This document shows positions 62,204 through 64,000 of a DNA stretch of 64,000 bases, in pieces; position 1 is the first letter of the stretch, and every line of letters starts with the position of its first letter. Made by a program: the position numbers and the translations under genes. The notes beneath the pieces are model-generated. The model did no database searches and was not told where the DNA came from. It worked only from the letters and a program-made list of their open reading frames with translations. Source of the stretch: Dicyema japonicum (Eukaryota > Dicyemida > Rhombozoa > Dicyemidae); assembly GCA_011109175.1 (NCBI GenBank), contig RDEW01000038.1, positions 545,213-609,212 on the forward strand. The letters run 5' to 3'.

Positions 62204-62974
62204 AATCATCTCGTTTTATTGAAGACTCCATTCTTCTAGTTAAATCGACAAGGTGACGGATTCGGAGACATTGGAAACCTGAGTTCAGCATAGAAGTGTC
62301 TTATGCTTTAACTATTCAGGTTCAAGAATCATCTGTCTGAAGCAGCAAGAATGGTTAATGTGATTCATTATGTCCCTATAATGGTAGTTTACTAAATTAT
62401 GTACTCTTAAGGACAATGACCATGGAATTGAATCCATGGTCTTTACTATGATACTTAAGCGAGCCATGTTTATAGGAAATAACTCCAGTTATCCACGAGT
62501 TCCTTCGCTTTAATGGACCAGGTAAATAGAGAATTAACTGTAATTTTGAGAGGTCGTATTAAAAAAAGTTGATTATGACTAGTTTGGCAGATTGGAGTAA
62601 ATTAGTGATAATATTGTTGAATCCACCCTTTTTAGAGATTCCCAAAATGTATGTAGCGGATTTATGAGAACAACACCACCAGAATCGAACCATGTCGATA
62701 TCAGTTAGTTCCTACAGGTGGGAAATCTACTTCCTTCAAACTTCCATCCGAAACTTCCGAGAGCTTAGGGTATGAAAAATGACGAGTCCTTCCAGAGCCA
62801 CAGCTGTGGGAACCTGTTAAAATTTGTAAAGCTATGATGTTTGATGCCGCCTGGCGAGCAACATTATTTTGAACATTTTGTGCAGAAAACAACGTCACAG
62901 CCTCAATCAAATTATCTAAGTGGATTTGAATATATAACAAAATTTAGTTAATTTTAGACAAAAAGTTTTAAAAT

Positions 62975-63340
62975 TCAAATTCGCCATTCTTGTGGAAACC
63001 AGTCTTTGACAGACCTTCTCTTTTATGCAATCTCTCAGGTTCTGATTTCTATGAGGGTTAAGCTTCTCTATTTCTTCGGATTTTATAATTTCTACTTTCC
63101 TTTTATTTAGTCTTATATTCTGGCTGTAGACTGGGAGTGAGAATTGCAGACTCGCTACGTATTGGTCTTAAGAGTGTGCGGAACGAAAATGTCGTTGTGG
63201 TCGTTTAATCGATCCATATGGTTATTATCCACTTTCGTGCAAATTAACGTGGGCCGTTTTCCAATGTGTTTATGAGCTTGACGTTGAAAAACGCACTTTC
63301 TTCAGCTGACCATCACTGCATTTTAGAGAGACTGGTCTCA
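62975..63340 (-). mobile_element. HTH-bearing transposase N-terminal scrap (copy 3)
   Basis: Third copy of the 42,560 fragment; tatattctggctgtagactg keeps part of the sequence missing in copy 2. Confidence 0.4.
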
Positions 63341-63347
63341 CTAACAC

Positions 63348-63705
63348 CCTGACGGGATGAGAAAATTCCCTTTTGTTAATGGTTAGATTTAGGTCGCTAT
63401 GTATTGATACATACTCTCCGAAAAATTTGGCCGCTTTAGTATCGGACCCATTTTATGCTCTAAACAAATCGAGGATCAAAAGAGAAGGAAATAACGAAGC
63501 ATTACGGAAGATCATTTGTTTGTCTATTTTATGTTGAGACGTCAAGAATCCTTGGCTTATGAGCTGATGATCTAATCCAAGGAATCGGCTCAATGATTCA
63601 AAGGGTCATCAAGGATCCACTTGAGACTGGATGCTTTAGAGAGCGTATCGATAGCTATCGTAAGAAGAAACTGTTTAGAGTTTCAAGACTGCCTAACTTT
63701 TAACT
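63348..63705 (+). mobile_element. NLR-A C-terminal fragment (copy 3)
   Basis: Third copy of 42,958-43,315, including gatccacttgagactggatg. Confidence 0.6.
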
Positions 63706-63754
63706 TTTTTAGATTTGTTTAATTAAATTAATAAAAATTCAATCATTCATATTT

Positions 63755-64000
63755 TAAGGTCTTCATTATAGCCTGAGGGATTGAGAAAGCAGTAGAATTA
63801 TCACTCATAAGTCCAATGTGCTGGAAGAGACAGTTTTATTATAGGCTCTTCCTTTTTCAGTCCTGCAAGTAGCCCGATAAACTTTGTTGTTTTGGTGCCG
63901 AGCATGCGAGACATCTAAGACGTCTAAACGCAGATCAGCTGGAAGGCGAACCGATTTCCAATGCTACGTTACTTCCTCCTTTTTAAATCTTCAGCAGTAT
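63755..64000 (+). repeat. Repeat and unassigned segment (copy 3), cut by window end
   Basis: Counterpart of 43,370-43,620. Confidence 0.5.

Larger units (their letters stand above)
62204..64000 (+). repeat. Tandem array unit, copy 3 (partial, cut by window end)
   Basis: 1,797 bases matching the start of copies 1 and 2. It is closer to copy 2 (shares ttatgctttaactattcagg, the missing bases of the HTH region and atgtagcggatttatgagaa) than to copy 1. Confidence 0.93.

Overview
The window is eukaryotic, almost certainly from an invertebrate animal: AT-rich intergenic DNA with no operon structure, no bacterial signals, and a dense layer of broken animal-type transposons (jockey-, RTE- and R4-like non-LTR elements, Tigger/pogo, Tc1, SCAND3/ZBED-type hAT, FLYWCH-MULE, retroelement integrase fragments, tRNA-derived SINEs). 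The combination of AT-rich, I/N/Y-rich protein style and these element families would fit a myxozoan or another compact AT-rich parasite, but that is a guess. No conserved housekeeping gene was recognised. Almost every protein-like signal is a fragment of a mobile element, broken by stops and frameshifts, and long stretches contain nothing I can name. One 290-base assembly gap lies at 31,735-32,024.

Layout of 1-41,790 (transposon graveyard): jockey-like RT pieces at 340-1,960; a 139-codon C-terminal piece of the commonest retrotransposon here (called NLR-A) at 2,815-3,262; a FLYWCH/MULE relic at 3,425-4,180; a tRNA-headed SINE at 6,270-6,740 whose TAA tail is the target of a complete 1,498-bp Tigger-like element (6,742-8,239); endonuclease and RT fragments at 8,242-12,141; hAT and integrase relics at 12,490-13,640; NLR-A relics at 13,736-14,845, 19,430-20,790, 29,940-30,165, 31,300-31,600, 34,330-35,480 and about 40,000-40,350; an RTE-like pair at 21,196-22,430 (+) and 23,584-25,397 (-), the latter nearly full length; a Tc1/hAT pile-up at 25,929-27,740; more RT and SINE pieces; and a 447-bp hAT-type MITE with an imperfect 8-bp target duplication at 39,124-39,570.

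From 41,791 to the end of the window the sequence is a head-to-tail tandem array of a unit of about 10.2 kb: copy 1 41,791-51,970, copy 2 51,971-62,203, copy 3 from 62,204 and cut by the window end. Each unit holds an HTH-like fragment, an NLR-A C-terminus, two named dispersed repeats (C and D), a 40-bp minisatellite (4 units in copy 1, 6 in copy 2), a composite retroelement (AP endonuclease, then a reversed RT scrap, then an R4/Dong-like RT), and, near its right end, a non-transposon-like coding region for a putative secreted or type I membrane protein with a signal peptide, repeated beta-rich ectodomain motifs and one transmembrane helix. The unit ends inside an antisense YADD-motif RT fragment. 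Copies 1 and 2 are very similar but differ by many single-base indels, so either the array is decaying or the assembly has uncorrected long-read errors. The amplified membrane-protein locus is the most unusual thing in the window.
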